Under the pieces are notes generated by a model. It did no database searches and was not told the DNA's origin. It was given only the letters and a program-made list of their open reading frames with translations. A stretch of 64,000 nucleotides of DNA from UBA11872 sp965198285 (lineage in GTDB: Bacteria; Chloroflexota; UBA11872). Numbering within the stretch: the first letter of the stretch is position 1; each line of letters opens with the position of its first letter. This document shows positions 47,501 through 57,297 of the stretch, piece by piece. The translations under genes were made by a program, and so were the position numbers. The stretch is taken from the NCBI GenBank assembly GCA_965198285.1, contig OZ240251.1, forward strand, positions 620,001 to 684,000, given 5' to 3'.

Positions 47501-47975
47501 GTGGCTGGCCAGCGACTCGGACATATCGGGAGCGACCAACGCCACCTACACCCTGGCAGCAGCCGACGAGGGCAAGGTCATCAAGGTTCGGGTGAGCTTC
47601 ACCGACGATGCGGGCAATGAGGAGACGCTGACCAGCGCGGCAACGGGCGCGGTGGCAGCGGCGGAGCCATCGGAGCCTCCCGCCAAGCCCAGGGGCCTCG
47701 AAGCCACGGCGACCCACGGCCAGGTGATCCTTACCTGGGACGACCCCCAGGACGACAGCATCACCGGCTACGTGATCCTGCGCCGCGTGCGGGTGAACGA
47801 TACCGGGGGCGACTTCGATGTATTGGTCTCGGACACGGGCAGCGCCGCCGCCACCTACACCGACGACATGGTGGCGGCCGGCATTACCTACACCTACCGC
47901 ATCAAGGCCATCAACGGGGCCGGAACGAGCGACCGTTCCCGCTGGTACCACATCGACACCCCCGCCGCGCCGTAA
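41520..47975 (+). CDS. Giant secreted fibronectin-III / Ig-like repeat protein
   Basis: About 2151 residues. ATGs at 41514, 41517 and 41520 are in frame; the last has the best distance (7 nt) from GGAGG. A signal peptide (RRRFPIIIVALAGLALAVG, cleaved after AHAQG) predicts export. Order: a unique domain (to about 220), an FN3 domain (220-320), a unique domain, two copies of a F-x-x-x-P-x-x-H-D-G-E domain with paired Cys (about 500-700), and many Ig-like repeats of about 90 residues starting N-S-P-A-T-G-A-P. FN3 domains lie among these repeats, with a tandem 117-residue duplication, and a final FN3. No anchor is seen. A role in surface adhesion or matrix is plausible. Confidence 0.88.
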   Translation: MTGADRRRFPIIIVALAGLALAVGLFATHVPQAHAQGATITSLLSRLDVGISESVNNGYHTQAAGYRPPPATNPIGTLSPAGFNYPAGFGPWYTVEKLLLSQEGQANAIAPGILSFHIRGTVTSVASSGTERARVLPKGAGIELYLEGDDWSRTYSLDDATTRRVGNCLDEDGDDRDCEVGETTTEEYEWDDDDNRPPLLADGDKIIVRLTYSAPRAAKPGTPTVTAPTGKSGALVVEWTAPTNDDPKVRGYEVHVSPAAGETEATGVTRTTGGSNTRLPVLLLEPDTAYDVRVRARTYFASGPWSETVRATTNPLQGTNNPSVTLDLDGVTKVKVGDKLYKRLKVTGMNNLHAGAFPDRFEGHRQIHNVEFRVLDRIHDSYVYEDLTHGDGEGAFYAGALTIGEDGEVYHNFGYEVIAEGRAEGEKGDGAPEYGPLYLWLESTTGVVQIGSTANSRATALCVEIADDSNMVPTDRTCSTGGSAGHAVDRLTGRFVNVPQSHDGESEFTVRLAFVEDVGISPESLREDALAATGGAVTRVQRVDDRSDLFEITVEPDSDEDVTITLSSSGDCGESGSICTQEEDPRKLYNSPTATVAGPILTASFQGLPSQHDGETAFSFRIAFSDEIATEEEEFRDHSVEVWGGEVTRAEPVGQRRDLWEVEVEPASEDSVMVSLKLTQSCAATGAVCTAGGRLLSVVPATMVPGPATWPVRVTGEAQVGKTLTADSSNLSERYGVQVTSMTYRWLADGARIPGANARTYQPDDDKQGKRISVMATYTDDRGNEETVISAPTEPLAARDRIRRATGLPLISGRALVGHTLTADTSLIIDPNGLENAVFYYFWEADDDSIPDATDSTYTPVEADVGKEITFIVAWVDDAGHGQNMTSQPTMPVMTAEAAAAVEFRKSLRVAANADGSVTLYWNAPDEDVTGYRILRHRHSLGELDPLVYVADTGSTATAYTDTGMVAGVPHNYRVQAIRDGVLGERTIQIKIFPVRKATNSPATGAPAISGTAQVGETLTADISGIADEDGLENVTKNYLWAAIGSSGKIGAKYAYQWLADGAESGTGQHHAGYDNTTYTLAEDDEGKAISVRVTFVDDGGHQETLTSAATDPVAALPQPNSPATGAPAITGTAQVGETLTVDTSGITDEDGLDDSSFTVQWITDDSVMVANAARSYTPTDGDRGKSVKVRVSFTDDAGNPETRTSAQTATVEARANSPATGLPTISGTAQVGETLTADTTGIADADGLTNVGYTYQWLADDAEIAGATGLTYTLVDADQGKSVKVRVTFTDGGGNEETLTSAPTASVEANPNNPATGAPTIIGTAQVGETLTADTSGIADGDGLSNVVYSYQWVSSDGTTDTDIEKATASTYTLVDADQGKAIKVRVTFTDGGGSEETLTSAPTGPVFSDGPPGVPRNLTATAGNKEVTLSWDPPADNGNAPATGYRIEWRIDGKDYDKNIWGTARSTTYTTNDQANLANGVKYFFRVRAGNGSGNRQGPYGPASGEVSATPTSGSAVDLGTPVLSNTETLHHGMVRLDWEDIEDAGWYVVQYYDVRGGEWLDLPAEGVDVAFHGSSAVVSNLHGLSWLRVGAMSCAGASEWSQIEQLFGTNASDWDGVPVPEVEAGDEIEPCPVDLGTPVLSNTETLHHGMVQLDWQAIEDAGWYVVQYYDVRGGEWLDLPAEGVDIALHGSSAVVSNLHGLSWLRVGAASCDGASEWSQIEELYGTNASDWEGVPVPEVAEGDEIEPCSEDADTSDNSPATGAPTISGTARVGEVLEVDTSSIADADGFTNAAFTYQWLADDSEIAGATGSTYTLTDSEESKAIKVEVSFTDDADNEETLTSAATAVVAAKPNSPATGAPTISGTVQVGETLTANTSGVIDADGLSNIQYEYQWLADDADISGATNATYTLAAADEGKVIKVRVSFTDGAGNEETLTSAATDAVAAEPQTNSPATGAPTITGTVQVGETLTANTSGIADADGLSNVQYEYQWLASDSDISGATNATYTLAAADEGKVIKVRVSFTDDAGNEETLTSAATGAVAAAEPSEPPAKPRGLEATATHGQVILTWDDPQDDSITGYVILRRVRVNDTGGDFDVLVSDTGSAAATYTDDMVAAGITYTYRIKAINGAGTSDRSRWYHIDTPAAP
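44516..47640 (+). repeat. Array of Ig-like repeats of about 90 residues
   Basis: Copies begin near 44518, 44879, 45167, 45457, 46797, 47084 and 47376, each starting with an N-[SN]-P-A-T-G motif, then G-T-[AV]-Q-V-G-E-T-L-T, a Y-x-Y-Q-W strand and an E-E-T-L-T-S-A terminus. The two last copies are almost identical at the DNA level, a likely site of recombination. Confidence 0.85.
46074..46775 (+). repeat. Tandem 351-bp direct repeat inside the giant protein
   Basis: Two consecutive units of 351 bp (46074-46424 and 46425-46775) encode near-identical 117-residue domains beginning VDLGTPVLSNTETLHHGMV and ending in GDEIEPC. Most differences are a few substitutions, for example ELFGT/ELYGT-type changes around a conserved SEWSQIE. 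The high identity indicates recent duplication. Confidence 0.9.
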
Positions 47976-48297
47976 GCGACCTCCGTCGCCGGCGGCAACG
48001 CGAACGACCAGGCTGAGCCAGGCGGGCAGGACGATCCCGCCGTCGCGCCCGGCCACGCCACGCCCGGCGGTTCCGGCAAGAGGGCGATCGGCTCCGAGGT
48101 CGGCGCCGACCAGCGCGCCAACGGCCCCGCGCAGGTGACCATCGTGGCGGACCAGAATGTGTTCACCGCGCAACTCGACAACGTGAGCTTCACGTTGACC
48201 CGCACGGGCAATACGGACGCGGCGCTGGACGGTCGCGGTCACGCTGACGCAGGACCTGGAACTGTTCACGCCTGAGTACCTTCCGTAGAGCGTGCAG
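47976..48297 (+). pseudogene. Decayed C-terminal extension duplicated from the second secreted protein
   Basis: Directly after the TAA of the giant protein the DNA stays closely similar to 49795-50095 of the next large gene: it would read NDQAE, then GSGKRAIGSEVGADQRANG, then VTIVADQNVFTAQLDNVSF. The TAA itself sits where the other gene has CAG. A one-base insertion near 48230 and a TAG in place of CGC near 48288 break the frame further. The first protein thus once had the same C-terminal domain, or recombined with the second gene. Confidence 0.8.
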
Positions 48298-48776
48298 TTG
48301 GAGGCGGATTCGTCTTCCCGCGGCGCTCAGTGCGGCGCTAGGAGGATTCGGGCCAGCGGTGGGCCACATCAGCTCTCGCCGGCCGTACCACCGGGCACCG
48401 ATCGTCAGTCAACGAAGCGTGCGGTCGGCACTGGCCGGCGCGCCCATGGATGTGCCGCATTGCTTCTCAACTGGCTCCGTGCGGCTTGTGCGCTGGCGCT
48501 AGTGCTGGGAGACACGACTCTTGGCATTCACGCATTTCGTCGTCCGCCATAGGGGCATCCGAACCGTGCGGAATAGGGCATTTGTACCCTATATCGAGAT
48601 ATAAATACTTATGCAAAGAGATATAAGTACCCTATTAGATGTGTTGTTAGTCGCTTGTTAGAGGCATGCAATAAAAGGTAATCTGTTGTTCCAGCAGATT
48701 TCAGGCTCGTCTGCTGGCCGTCGACCGCTGGGCGCTTGGCCCATCGACATTCATCGGGCTGTCTGGTGGAGGAACC
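48298..48776. promoter_or_regulatory. Upstream region of the second secreted protein
   Basis: No gene is supported here. At 48549-48636 there are sites of the same type as at 40921-40985 (AGGGGCAT, TAGGGCATTTGTACCCTA, and twice GATATAA followed by TAC). At about 48637 ATGTGTTGTTAGTCGCTTGT parallels the box at about 41015. GGAGGA precedes the start codon at 48777. Shared control with the first gene, perhaps by the adjacent NarL-type regulator, is inferred. Confidence 0.55.
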
Positions 48777-51700
48777 ATGCCCCGCAGCGATCGACGACGT
48801 TTCCTCATCCTGATTGCCGCCCTGGCCGCGCTGGCCCTGCTCGTCGCCCCGGCGCAGGCCCAGGAGGGCGCCGCGCCGGACAAGCCCACGGGGCTTGTGG
48901 CCACCGCCTGGCGCGACCAGGTGGTGCTGACCTGGGACGACCCGCAGGACGACAGCATCACGGGCTACGTGATCCTGCGCCGCAACCGCAAGACCACCGT
49001 CGAGGGCCAGTTCAGCGAGCTGGCGCCGGACACGGGCAGCGCCGCCACCACCTACACCGACGCCAGCGTGACGGCCAGGACGCCCTACACCTACCGCATC
49101 AAGGCCCTCAACGAGCACGGCGTCAGCGAGCGCTCCCGCTGGTTTCACATCGACACCCCGGCGGCCCCGGAGAGGGTGCAGGCTGCCAGACTGCCAGCCA
49201 AGCCCAGGAGCCTGACCGCCGAGGTCACCCACGCCTCGGTGACGCTGACCTGGCGGGACCCGCAGGACGATTCCATCACCGGCTACGTGATCCTGCGCCG
49301 CGACAAGGCCATCCACCAGGTGGGAACCTTCGAGACCGTGGCGTCGGACACTGGCTCGGCGGGTGCCACCTACACCGACGCCACGGTGCAGCCGGACAAG
49401 CAGTACGTGTATCGCATCAAGGCGATCAACGCCGCCGGGCTGAGCGAGATCTCCAGTTGGGTGCGGGCCTACACGCCCTCAGTGCCCCTACCCGCCAAGC
49501 CCACGGGCCTCACCGCCACGCCGTCCCACGACCGGGTGGTGCTGACCTGGAACGACCCCAACGACGCCAGCATCACCGGCTACGTGATCCTGCGCCGCAC
49601 TCCCGGGGTCGACCCGGAGGGCCAGTTCGACGAGCTGGTGGCGGACACGGGCACGGCCGCCACCACCTACACCGACGACACCGTGGCGGCGGAGACTCGC
49701 TACACCTACCGCATCAAGGCCATCAACGAGTACGGGGTCAGCGAGCGCTCACGCTGGTTCCACATCAACCCCCCCGCCGCGCCGCAGGCGACCTTCACCG
49801 AAGCTAACGACCAGGCTGAGCAAAGCGGGCAGGACGATCCCGCCGGCGCGCCCGGCGGTTCCGGCAAGAAGGCGATCGGCTCCGAGGTCGGCGCCGACCA
49901 GCGCGCCAACGGCCCCGCGCAGGTGACCATCGTGGCGGACCAGGATGTGTTCACCGCGCAGCTCGACAACGTGAGCTTCACGTTGACCCGCACGGGCAAT
50001 ACGGACGCGGCGCTGACGGTCTCGGTCACGCTGACGCAGGACCTGGAACTGTTCACGCCTGAGTACCTTCCGCGCAGCGTGCAGTTCGAGGCGGATTCCG
50101 ACACCGCGCCGCTCATTGTCTATCCCGGCGCGGTGTCGGAAGTCCACGAGGTGACGCAAGTCACCACGCTCACGGCCACGGTGGCCACCGGAACGGGCTA
50201 CACACCGGGCTCGCCGGCATCGGCGAGCACGCGGATCCTGGTGATCGACCCGGCCGTCACGGTGCGGATCGAGGAGGCCACCTACAGGTTCGACGAACAC
50301 GCCACGGGCGCCGCGACGGCCGTACACGTGGTCGCTCGCACCGCATCCGGAGTGCCGTCGCCGAATACGGCGGTCTTTGCTTCCCTCAACTTGAGAGACC
50401 GAACGGCCGTGGGCAGCGGGGTCGACTACCAACGCCTGTCGGAGGTGGTGTCGTTCGAGCCGTCGGATTTCACTGCGGACGGACAGGTGTTCACGGCCCG
50501 CAAGGCGGTGCAGCTGGCGCTCGTCGACGACACGATCGCAGAGATGGACGAGACCATCGAGGTGTTGCTGGAGTACGCCCCGGGGCCGGCGGGGGTGATC
50601 GCGCTCAGGTTGTCCGACGGCACGACGTGTCCCCAGAACAGATGCACCTCGACGGTCACCATTGCCGACAACGACACGCCGCGGGTAACGACGCCCACCG
50701 TCACATCCGTGGTGGTCGCGTCCGCGCCGCAATCGGGGAACACCTACCGCTGGGGCGAGACGATCCTATTCACGGTCACCTTCAGCGAGCCGGTGCGGGT
50801 CACCGGCCGGCCGGCGCTCGAGGTCGGGCTCGACAGTGCCGCCGGGGGCGCCGTGCAGGCTCGCTTCGCGGGCCTCACGGCGACCCAGCGGCCGACCGTC
50901 GGCACCTGGCCGGTCCCCGTCAGCCAACACGTGCATTTCGCCTACACGGTGCAGCCGTCCGACCGTGACGCCGACGGCATCCGCATCGGTGTCAACGCGC
51001 TGCGACTCGCCTCCGCGGACCGGATCCGGAGCGGCGAGACCGGTGCCGCCGCGGAGCTCGCCCATGCCGCGCTCGGCCCGCGGACCGGCCACCGGGTCGA
51101 CGGCCAGCCGGCGGCGCCGGTGGCGAGCGCCGGGATCGAGATCGTCGATACGAACGGCCTTCTGCTCGAGACGCTGGCGGACGGGTCGCGCCGCCTGTGG
51201 GTGCCGGAGGGCGGCTCGGCGCGCTACGGGCTCAAGCTCGATAGCCGGCCGGCGCACCGGGTGGTGGTGTCACACCACTACATGTACCAGGGCGATCCCG
51301 ACCTCGCCGTGCCGCGCAACTTCACAGTCGACCGGTCCATCGCGCCGGACGAGTGGAGAACCAAGACAGTCTGGATAAGCGTCCGGGCGGCGCAGGACGC
51401 CGATGCGGAGAACGGCCAGCGGGTCTTCGCCAACAACTCGATGAGCCGGGACCCGAACTATCACCACCTGGTGCTTCCCGACGTGATCGCGGTCGAGGCC
51501 GACGACGAGCCGGCCTGCACGCTGAACCTCGGCGACCTGTGGTGCGGCGTAATCACGCCGGGGAAAGTGGCACTGCCTGGAGTGGGAGGCTTTAGTGGAT
51601 TCACCGCCTATCTCGGCGGACTGTCCGACGACACGGGCGACCAGAGCTTCACCTACGGAACGAACACGTACACGGTTACTCAAGTTATTAATGAGAGAGG

Positions 51701-51911
51701 AATTGGCGGCACCGTCCTTCAGTTCGGTCTGAGCAGCCCCCTTACTGACGCCGAGCAGGCAAACCTGGTCCTGCATGTCGGCAACGACTCATTCGCGTTC
51801 AGCGATGCGGACATTCTTGGTCTTGTCTACCTATGGGAAAGCACTATGGACTGGTCCAGCCTGGACTACGTCGTCGTGCGGCTGCGTTTTCCCCCCGTGC
51901 CGCAGGGATGA
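48777..51911 (+). CDS. Secreted protein with three FN3 domains and Calx-beta-like C-terminal part
   Basis: 1044 residues. The signal peptide is RRRFLILIAALAALALLVAPAQA. Three FN3 domains follow (about 35-130, 138-232, 238-332), each with the motif LTWxDPxDxSITGYVILRR. Next come an Asp/Gly linker (QSGQDDPAGAPGGSG), Calx-beta-like segments with E-x-D-E-T-I-E-V near 600 and T-V-T-I-A-D-N-D-T-P near 635, then a SLH-free domain with F-S-E-P-V-x-V-T-G-x-P. The C-terminal 150 residues contain two Cys (ACTLNLGDLWCG). It is secreted; its role is probably adhesion. Its upstream motifs match those of the giant protein. Confidence 0.87.
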   Translation: MPRSDRRRFLILIAALAALALLVAPAQAQEGAAPDKPTGLVATAWRDQVVLTWDDPQDDSITGYVILRRNRKTTVEGQFSELAPDTGSAATTYTDASVTARTPYTYRIKALNEHGVSERSRWFHIDTPAAPERVQAARLPAKPRSLTAEVTHASVTLTWRDPQDDSITGYVILRRDKAIHQVGTFETVASDTGSAGATYTDATVQPDKQYVYRIKAINAAGLSEISSWVRAYTPSVPLPAKPTGLTATPSHDRVVLTWNDPNDASITGYVILRRTPGVDPEGQFDELVADTGTAATTYTDDTVAAETRYTYRIKAINEYGVSERSRWFHINPPAAPQATFTEANDQAEQSGQDDPAGAPGGSGKKAIGSEVGADQRANGPAQVTIVADQDVFTAQLDNVSFTLTRTGNTDAALTVSVTLTQDLELFTPEYLPRSVQFEADSDTAPLIVYPGAVSEVHEVTQVTTLTATVATGTGYTPGSPASASTRILVIDPAVTVRIEEATYRFDEHATGAATAVHVVARTASGVPSPNTAVFASLNLRDRTAVGSGVDYQRLSEVVSFEPSDFTADGQVFTARKAVQLALVDDTIAEMDETIEVLLEYAPGPAGVIALRLSDGTTCPQNRCTSTVTIADNDTPRVTTPTVTSVVVASAPQSGNTYRWGETILFTVTFSEPVRVTGRPALEVGLDSAAGGAVQARFAGLTATQRPTVGTWPVPVSQHVHFAYTVQPSDRDADGIRIGVNALRLASADRIRSGETGAAAELAHAALGPRTGHRVDGQPAAPVASAGIEIVDTNGLLLETLADGSRRLWVPEGGSARYGLKLDSRPAHRVVVSHHYMYQGDPDLAVPRNFTVDRSIAPDEWRTKTVWISVRAAQDADAENGQRVFANNSMSRDPNYHHLVLPDVIAVEADDEPACTLNLGDLWCGVITPGKVALPGVGGFSGFTAYLGGLSDDTGDQSFTYGTNTYTVTQVINERGIGGTVLQFGLSSPLTDAEQANLVLHVGNDSFAFSDADILGLVYLWESTMDWSSLDYVVVRLRFPPVPQG

Positions 51912-52644
51912 CGCCCGGCTGACCGTCACGGCCGATGCGGCCGGCGCCCGCGACCTGGCGGTCGGCGGCCTCTCGCAGGGCTCCGGGATGGGCTGACTGC
52001 GGGCGCTTGGATCCGTTCGAGGAGGACTCCGGTCTGTCGTGCTCGGACCAGAACCGCCGTCTGGACACGCATCCCGAAACCGTGAGGCGCTGGAGGGACT
52101 AGGGCGTGCGGCCCAGGGCGCGTCACCGCATGATGGCGCATTTGAAGCTGCCTGACTCGCTGGGCCTCGGGCGCGGGCGCCGGCAGCCCCTGACGCTGCC
52201 AATGGCGTCGTCGGCTCGACGCCGGCTCAGGCCAGCGATCCCAACGGCCTGACCAGCTAGCCGCCGACGGTCGATGCGCCGGTCCATCCGCTGGTGCTAC
52301 GCAGGTCGCACCGCTGCCGCTTCCCGCTGCGTCGGGAAAGTGCCTGGGACGACCCGCCGGCCCGTGCTACGATAGGCGACTGCCTGAAAAGGCATCCGCG
52401 CATTTCGGCGGCGCTTGATTCATCAGCCGCCCCCGGCAGCGCACCGGCGGAATCCGCTGGGCGCGGGCGCGACGGCACCTTAACAGGGGAAGAGTGAGTG
52501 TGAGTGCTCGCGTCATTCCATAGTGTCTGGCGCGACGGTAGATCCACGTGATTGAGGACGACTCGGTGGCTCTGGGGTCCGGCCCAGCCGGTGCCCCGGG
52601 GATATTGCGATCTATTCACGCCGTTATCGGCGTGTTGTGAGATT
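51912..52644. other. Intergenic region before 16S rRNA
   Basis: No complete gene seen. Just after the stop, LTVTADAAGARDLAVGG reads like a leftover of the preceding protein's tail. Around 52060-52100 a short frame THPETVRRWRD resembles a helix-turn-helix fragment but is too short to call. A hairpin ACGCCG-TTAT-CGGCGT (52618-52633) lies 12 bases before the 16S start and may take part in rRNA processing. A promoter for the rRNA must lie here but I could not place it securely. Confidence 0.5.
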
Positions 52645-54165
<1,521 letters not shown>

Positions 54166-54178
54166 CTAGGGAATGCGT

Positions 54179-54198
54179 CGCTCGGTTTCGGCCGAGCG
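54179..54198 (+). terminator. Hairpin after 16S rRNA
   Basis: CGCTCGG and CCGAGCG form a perfect seven-base stem around TTTCGG, 14 bases after the 16S 3' end. There is no T-run, so it may be a processing stem or a weak terminator. Confidence 0.4.
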
Positions 54199-54348
54199 GC
54201 CACCCAGGTTGAGCGATCACGCGGAAATGCCGTCGCATTGACGGCTCCCGCGCGCCAGACCAAAAAAATCCATCGAGTCGACAGGAATGGCTCAGCCTCA
54301 CACTCACTCTTTCCCTGTCAAGGTCCTCCATGTGCCACCATGCACACG

Positions 54349-54673
54349 GAGCGTCGGGCCGGTCAGGCGGCCGCTCCGGTTCACGCCGGAGAGGAAAGTC
54401 CGCACTTCACAGAGCGCGGTAGCGGGTAACACCCGTCGCCCAAGTCGGTTCACGCCGGCAAGGGCCGGAACAGGGGCACAGTGACGATGCCCACGCCCCC
54501 AGCCGGGGGCGCGGGAGTGAAACGGCTAACCTCTACCTGAAGCAAGGCCAAGTCGGGACGCCACCAGGCTGCTCGCCCAGTCCCAGGTAGGCTGCACGAG
54601 GCCGGCGGCAACGCCGGTCCCAGATAGATGGCCGCCCACGACAGAATGCGGCTTATCGACCGGTCCGACGCTC
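54349..54673 (+). ncRNA. rnpB: RNase P RNA (bacterial type A)
   Basis: About 325 bases. P1 is a 14-base helix between GAGCGTCGGGCCGG (from 54349) and CCGGTCCGACGCTC (to 54673), with one G-U pair. The universal core is present: GAGGAAAGTCCGCACTTCACAGAG near 54390 (shown here in part), GGTAGCGGGTAACACCCG, and the 3' P4 strand ACAGAATGCGGCTTA. This ribozyme trims tRNA 5' leaders. It is a little shorter than E. coli rnpB. It stands between 16S and the initiator tRNA. Confidence 0.93.
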
Positions 54674-54800
54674 TTCGGTAACCGGCGGCGCCTGTCCGGA
54701 AGCTGCGCTTGGACGCCGATTCTCGATTCGGAACCCTTGCGTGCCCGCCAGCCGCCCAGACATCAGCCCGCCCAGCCCCCACTGGTTCGCTACAATGGCG

Positions 54801-54875
<75 letters not shown>

Positions 54876-55089
54876 CTATTCCCTACGCGAGGCGACCTCT
54901 TGGGTACCGCTCTTTTACAGCGCCCGCAGGCTGGCTTCGAGGCGCTGCTAGGTATTTCCGATTGACCAGAGGAGCCCCGTAGCTCACCGTCTCGCAACTC
55001 CATCGCTCGAACGATAGGTGACCGACGAAAGACGACAAGGCGATAGATTCCGATATAGTTGGATGATTTCGTACTTCCACGGGGACAGG

Positions 55090-55344
55090 GTGGCGCAGGT
55101 CAAGAAGAGCATCACTGTGACGGATCGCCAGGAACAGTGGATCAGGGCGCAGATCGCGAGCGGCGAATACGGGAGTGACAGCGAGTATGTCCGTGACTTA
55201 ATCCGTCGCGATCAGGACCAGAACGCGGCCTTCCGGGACTTGACGGCGGCAATTCAGAAAGGTCTGGCGAGCGGTATGAGCGACAAGCCGGTGAAGGAGG
55301 TTTGGGCGGAAGCGGAGCAACGCTACCGAGCTAGGCATGGCTGA
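55090..55344 (+). CDS. ParD-like antitoxin (ribbon-helix-helix)
   Basis: About 84 residues from the GTG at 55090 (AQVKKSITVTDRQEQWIRAQIAS), preceded by GGGGACAGG; an ATG at 55063 is another option. The RHH start, the S-D-S-E-Y-V-R-D-L-I-R-R-D-Q helix and an amphipathic C-terminal tail are typical of ParD. A TATAGT box at about 55055 could be its -10. The end overlaps the parE-like gene by 8 bases. Confidence 0.82.
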   Translation: MAQVKKSITVTDRQEQWIRAQIASGEYGSDSEYVRDLIRRDQDQNAAFRDLTAAIQKGLASGMSDKPVKEVWAEAEQRYRARHG

Positions 55345-55636
55345 CTTCCGTCTGTCCGCCCGCGCTGATGCCGATCTCGCCGGGATCGCCAACTACACGA
55401 TCGAGACATTCGGCATCGAACCGGCTCGCCAGTATCGGGACGCTCTGGAAGCTTGCTTTCATAATCTTGTGTGGAACCCGCATTTGGGTCGCAGCGTGAA
55501 ACGGCTTGCGCCTAGCCTGCGGCGCTTCCAACTCCAGTCGTATGCGGTCTGTGCGACGCGGACCATGAGGGTATTCTGCTCGTCCGCATATGTTTCTTAT
55601 GACACGTCGCCTTACAGACACAAAGCAACGTGCTAG
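55337..55636 (+). pseudogene. ParE-like toxin with frameshifted C-terminus
   Basis: The N-terminal 75 residues are ParE-like: FRLSARADADLAGIANYTIETFG, a WNPHLGRSVKRLAPSLRRFQLQSYAV region. After QSYAV the expected strand pair occurs in the +1 frame (CDADHEGILLVRI), whereas the open frame reads ATRTMRVFCSSAYVS and runs to 55636. The last helix is also disrupted by a TGA in the restored frame. The toxin is therefore probably inactive, or the base call near 55548 is wrong. Confidence 0.65.
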
Positions 55637-56067
55637 TAGAGTCGGAGACGGCTATGATAACCATTCGTCCAACTACCCGCGACCAGCCTTCCAATTCTCT
55701 TCCCCTCGGTTACAATAGGAGTGTGCTTCCTTAGAAAGCGTCCTATCGCAAGCATCAATTCGAATCCATAATGATGTGCCTTTCTCGCCACCGCCGGCAG
55801 GTTCTACTTCCGGCCGGATCGCTTCATGGTGATGTTGACGGTAGGTGGGCCTCCTGCTTGACGACGGCCACCTACGCGATAGTGACCGTCGATGCTGTCT
55901 GCATCGCGAGTCGGTGGCCGATATTCAGCCTACCGGAATCTACTTCCAGAACCGCGAGGATCACCGTGCCGGTGATCGCGGGCGCGTGCTAACTCATGCT
56001 ACGCCATGCTTGCCGCGCATTGACGCCGGGGGCGAGTATCTCTGCCGAAAGCGCTGAGCCTCGCTGC
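55637..56067. other. Intergenic, possible gene debris
   Basis: 430 bases between the ParE-like gene and the membrane protein. Short frames on the + strand (for example from 55771) are Ser/Arg-rich with no recognisable motif. A segment RFYFRPDRFMVMLTVGG in one frame looks protein-like but stops at once. Nothing supportable. Confidence 0.4.
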
Positions 56068-56649
56068 ATGCGCATCCGACGCTACGGACCGACCGCAATC
56101 TTGATAGTGAGTCTCACGGGCTCGTTGCTCCCAGCACTCGGACCGCGCGCCTTGAATCTCGCGGCGTGGATCGACTATATCGACCCTGACATTGATGGGT
56201 CACTCGGAAATACCTACAGCAGCGCCCTCTGGCTAGGTGTTGCTGTAATGGCTGCCGTGCTTTGCCGGCACGCCGACTATCGCCCAGGCTGGTCGAGCAT
56301 CATATTGCTCGCGACAGCTCTGGCGATCGGTGAAATACATGACTTCAAGGATGAGCTGGAGGCGGCCGTTACAGAAAAGCTGTTACCTGTGAATTGGACT
56401 GTTATTCTCGCCCCAGTCGCGCTCCCGTTCCTGATCTTGGCTACCCGAGCCTTGTGGACCGCGACCCGAACGTCGACGCTTCGCGCACTACTTATTGCTT
56501 CCAGTGTCCTGGTTCTTATAGCACTCGTGCTTGACAGCGCCAAGCCTCATGGCGTGTGGAAAAACATAGCTGAAGAATTATCGGAATTGATGGCCGCGGC
56601 GATACTGATTGCGATCCTCGCATCTGTGCTCGGCTGGGTGTCACCATAG
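56068..56649 (+). CDS. Multi-pass membrane protein, function unknown
   Basis: 193 residues with about five hydrophobic segments (for example AILIVSLTGSLLPALGP, ALWLGVAVMAAVLC, VILAPVALPFLILATRALW, ALLIASSVLVLIALVLD, AAAILIAILASVLGW). Between them, a DYIDPDIDGSLGNTYSS loop and an EIHDFKDELEAAVTEKL loop are acidic. AT-richer than core genes. The next gene is in the same frame 33 bases after the stop. I do not recognise the family. Confidence 0.6.
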   Translation: MRIRRYGPTAILIVSLTGSLLPALGPRALNLAAWIDYIDPDIDGSLGNTYSSALWLGVAVMAAVLCRHADYRPGWSSIILLATALAIGEIHDFKDELEAAVTEKLLPVNWTVILAPVALPFLILATRALWTATRTSTLRALLIASSVLVLIALVLDSAKPHGVWKNIAEELSELMAAAILIAILASVLGWVSP

Positions 56650-56682
56650 CCAACGTTCGCTATCCGACGTCCACTCTGCGCG

Positions 56683-57297
56683 ATGGCCGGATTCGCGGTA
56701 CTTGCTGTAGGAGCCCTGGCAATCACTGAGTACGAAATCCGTGATACTGGCGTGTACTGGGACTCGCCGGAACGTGAGCACGGGCCTCTCACCATGGTTT
56801 CCCAAACCCTTCAGGTCAACCACGCCTATCTTTCTCGTATTGAGGTGTGGGCCACAGCTGTCGGTGGTGAGGGGGCAATCTTTATGCGCCTAACGCCCGT
56901 CGGGTCGGCGCGGCCAATCCGTGAGAGTCGCGCGGCCGTGCACCATCCTCGCTGGAGCGAGCAGACCGTTGACCTTAAATTCGTCCCCGTTCCTGATAGC
57001 CAAGGCCAGACGTACGATCTCACAATTGGGGCGTTGGTCCCAACGCCGCATGTGTTTCTCGGACTGTCAACCGACAATCCGAATTCGCTAAGCGCCGTTC
57101 GAATCAATGGGGAGCCTGATCGCTGGGCAAATGATCTTGCGCTGCGGACGTATTGGAGGGGGCGAGCACCAGAGGCTTTAGCTGCAATGATTCAGCAGGA
57201 TCCGCGAACCTTAACGATGCTTGGGGTAATGGTGATCATTGCGACGCTAAGTGTCGGTATCGTTACGCTGTGGGTGCTGTCCGCGCATCGAGGGTAG
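56683..57297 (+). CDS. Membrane-anchored protein with extracytoplasmic domain, unknown
   Basis: 204 residues. An N-terminal hydrophobic stretch (FAVLAVGALAITEYEI) and a C-terminal one (LGVMVIIATLSVGIVTLWVLSA) frame a soluble beta-rich region of about 150 residues (for example QTLQVNHAYLSRIEVWA, then QTYDLTIGAL, then VFLGLSTDNPNS). It looks like a carbohydrate-binding-module-like sandwich held to the membrane at both ends. It is co-directional with the preceding gene and probably co-transcribed. Confidence 0.55.
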   Translation: MAGFAVLAVGALAITEYEIRDTGVYWDSPEREHGPLTMVSQTLQVNHAYLSRIEVWATAVGGEGAIFMRLTPVGSARPIRESRAAVHHPRWSEQTVDLKFVPVPDSQGQTYDLTIGALVPTPHVFLGLSTDNPNSLSAVRINGEPDRWANDLALRTYWRGRAPEALAAMIQQDPRTLTMLGVMVIIATLSVGIVTLWVLSAHRG

